Shown here: piece by piece, positions 5,487-6,721 of the stretch | Numbering within the stretch: the first letter of the stretch is position 1 | Layout: each line of letters opens with the position of its first letter | NCBI GenBank assembly: GCA_041588495.1 | Contig: JBFGWM010000159.1 | Coordinates: 1 to 6,721, forward strand | Direction: 5' to 3' | Origin: JBFGWM01 sp041588495 | GTDB lineage: Bacteria > Pseudomonadota > Gammaproteobacteria > Pseudomonadales > JBFGWM01 | DNA length: 6,721 nucleotides | The notes under the pieces: generated by a model | Told to the model about the DNA's origin: nothing | What the model saw: the letters and a program-made list of their open reading frames with translations, nothing else | Database searches by the model: none | Program-made: the position numbers and the translations under genes

Positions 5487-6715
5487 GACGTGCTCACCTC
5501 CCGCGAGACACCGCGCGCCCAGCGACAGGCATCGATGTAAACCGATGCGAGGTCATCGACATCCAGCCCCCGGGCGTGAAGGTCGTACCAGTTCAGGGAG
5601 TCGAAGTCCCCGGACTCGTAGTCCATCACCGACTTGAGCACCAGGCCGATATCGCCATCGTAGGCCAGCAGTGCATCGCGCATCTCGGTCGTGACATTGA
5701 TCGTCTCCAGCAGCGTCTCCAGCGGCTGGTCGAAGAACGCCGGCAACAGCGAAAAGAGACCGGCGGAAAAATAGGTTTCGCCGTCACCGAGTTTCATCCG
5801 CTCGGCAAGCTGTTCACAGGCACGGGCGCGCAGGATCGCCTGTACCTGCAGGGCATCCGGCTTGTCGTCGAGATCACAGAGGGCAATCATGGAGACCCAG
5901 CTGCGGATGCGGTTCAGGCCGAGCATGGTCATCGCGTGACCGATGGATTTCACCTTCACGGCGCGGCGGTTGGCTGCCGAGTTGGTCAGCTTGAGCAGCT
6001 TGAACACCAGCCGCGGATCGCGTGTCACGGTCTTTTCCAGGTCGCCCATGTCGAGATTCGGATCGCGCACCTCGCTGAGCAGTTTCAGGACCACGACCCG
6101 GTTCTCGGGAATCTTGGCCGTACTGACCACCCGCGGACGCGACAGGAAAAATCCCTGGAAATAATCGAAACCCAGCTCGCGGCAGGCCTGCTGGCGCTCG
6201 TGGGTCTCCACCTTCTCGGCGATCTTGCGCGCACCGATCCCGTTGTCGCGCAACCACTTGAGCGTCGCGCGCAGGCGGTCGTCGTCCTGGGCAAGCACGT
6301 TGCAGCGGATGAAGTCGGCGAACGGCAGCAGCGGTTCCTGGCCGCAGCCGGGCTCAAACGCACCCACCGAGACCTGGAAGCCGGACTCGTGCAGGCGGCG
6401 CACCGCGTCCACCAGCTGCTCGTCCACCGGGATCTCCTCACCGATCTCGATCACGAAGCGACTGCGATCGAAGGGCGGCGGTTCCAGGATCAACCGGCGC
6501 GTGAAATTGATGAACGCGGGATGGGTCCCGACCAGGTCGTCGGTATCGAACTCCGTGAAGGCGTTCATGAGCACCTGGGAGGTCGCTGCCTCGGGGTCCA
6601 CGTCACCGGCAGACTCGGAATCGTCGGCGCGAAACAGCAATTCGTATCCGAACACCTCCAGGTCACCGTCGAAAACGGGCTGGCGGGCGATAAAAACGGA
6701 CATGGACTCGGACAT
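5483..6715 (-). CDS. EAL-like plus HDOD domain signalling protein (YuxH/CdgJ type)
   Basis: The product has 410 residues: an EAL-like domain at about 5-200 and an HDOD domain at about 200-400, the layout of the YuxH/CdgJ family. The start FIARQPVFD and YELLFR are typical. Some EAL landmarks remain: ExLxR (E25-R29), N70 in FINF, E90 in VIEIGE, E167 in AEKVE, and FQGFFLSRP (186-194). The metal-binding DDFG segment has become VGAFEPG (117-123), and the usual lysine of IKxD is R137 in FIRCN. Cyclic di-GMP hydrolysis is therefore unlikely; binding of the nucleotide or a partner remains possible. HDOD domains lack the catalytic residues of HD hydrolases, and related proteins affect motility and other regulation. 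No signal peptide or membrane segment is seen, so it is cytoplasmic. ATG at 6713-6715 is the first Met, with a second at residue 5. Only 6 bases lie upstream and the frame is open to the edge, so the true start could be outside the window. It overlaps tatD by 4 bases. Confidence 0.88.
   Translation of the reverse strand: MSESMSVFIARQPVFDGDLEVFGYELLFRADDSESAGDVDPEAATSQVLMNAFTEFDTDDLVGTHPAFINFTRRLILEPPPFDRSRFVIEIGEEIPVDEQLVDAVRRLHESGFQVSVGAFEPGCGQEPLLPFADFIRCNVLAQDDDRLRATLKWLRDNGIGARKIAEKVETHERQQACRELGFDYFQGFFLSRPRVVSTAKIPENRVVVLKLLSEVRDPNLDMGDLEKTVTRDPRLVFKLLKLTNSAANRRAVKVKSIGHAMTMLGLNRIRSWVSMIALCDLDDKPDALQVQAILRARACEQLAERMKLGDGETYFSAGLFSLLPAFFDQPLETLLETINVTTEMRDALLAYDGDIGLVLKSVMDYESGDFDSLNWYDLHARGLDVDDLASVYIDACRWARGVSREVSTS
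5494..5501 (-). promoter_or_regulatory. Strong Shine-Dalgarno for tatD inside the upstream gene
   Basis: On the minus strand GGAGGTGA lies 7 bases before the GTG start of tatD and is an almost full match to the anti-Shine-Dalgarno sequence. It falls within the last codons of the EAL/HDOD gene (encoding REV) and fixes the GTG as the tatD start. With the GTGA overlap it suggests reinitiation or coupled translation, while allowing efficient loading of new ribosomes. Confidence 0.8.
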
Positions 6716-6721
6716 CGAACG

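Noticed and set aside
1..6721. CRISPR array, insertion sequence, tRNA/rRNA or toxin-antitoxin pair
   Set aside because: No spaced direct repeats, terminal inverted repeats, transposase motifs or RNA-gene signatures were seen on reading both strands.

Overview
The window is GC-rich throughout, with strong G/C preference at third codon positions. It carries six protein-coding genes, all recognisable or placeable in a family. The gene set (Na+-NQR maturation genes, soluble transhydrogenase SthA, an ATP sulfurylase-APS kinase fusion, a TatD of the E. coli subtype and an EAL-like/HDOD signalling protein) suggests a gammaproteobacterium, probably marine, halophilic or otherwise sodium-using. That assignment rests on gene content and protein similarity recalled from family knowledge, not on a search. 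Base composition and codon use look even, and I see no mobile element, CRISPR array, tRNA, rRNA or sign of recent transfer.

Layout: (1) Positions 2-1269, plus strand, hold the 3' part of apbE (its true start lies left of the window), joined by a 4-base ATGA overlap to nqrM. These look like the tail of an nqrABCDEF-apbE-nqrM operon. ApbE attaches FMN to NqrB and NqrC, and NqrM is needed for assembly of the iron centre. (2) Positions 1270-1406 are a non-coding gap with a GC hairpin and a likely -10 element. (3) Positions 1407-2804, plus strand, are sthA, the soluble NAD(P) transhydrogenase. (4) Positions 2805-2922 are a second gap with a candidate promoter. (5) Positions 2923-4644, plus strand, are a single-chain ATP sulfurylase plus APS kinase that makes PAPS from sulfate. 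(6) A 35-base convergent gap holds small palindromes. (7) Positions 4680-6715, minus strand, hold a two-gene unit: an EAL-like/HDOD protein followed by tatD, with a GTGA overlap and a strong Shine-Dalgarno sequence inside the upstream gene.

The first three plus-strand genes share a redox theme: maturation of the Na+-pumping NADH dehydrogenase and balancing of NADPH with NADH. The PAPS synthetase supplies activated sulfate for assimilation. The minus-strand pair is a probable regulator and a metal-dependent nuclease/hydrolase that are likely translated together. I found no novel multi-gene system. The points most worth a second look are the degenerate EAL domain coupled to tatD, a Ser-to-Ala difference in the APS kinase domain, and an AT-rich island with a perfect TATAAT inside apbE just upstream of nqrM.
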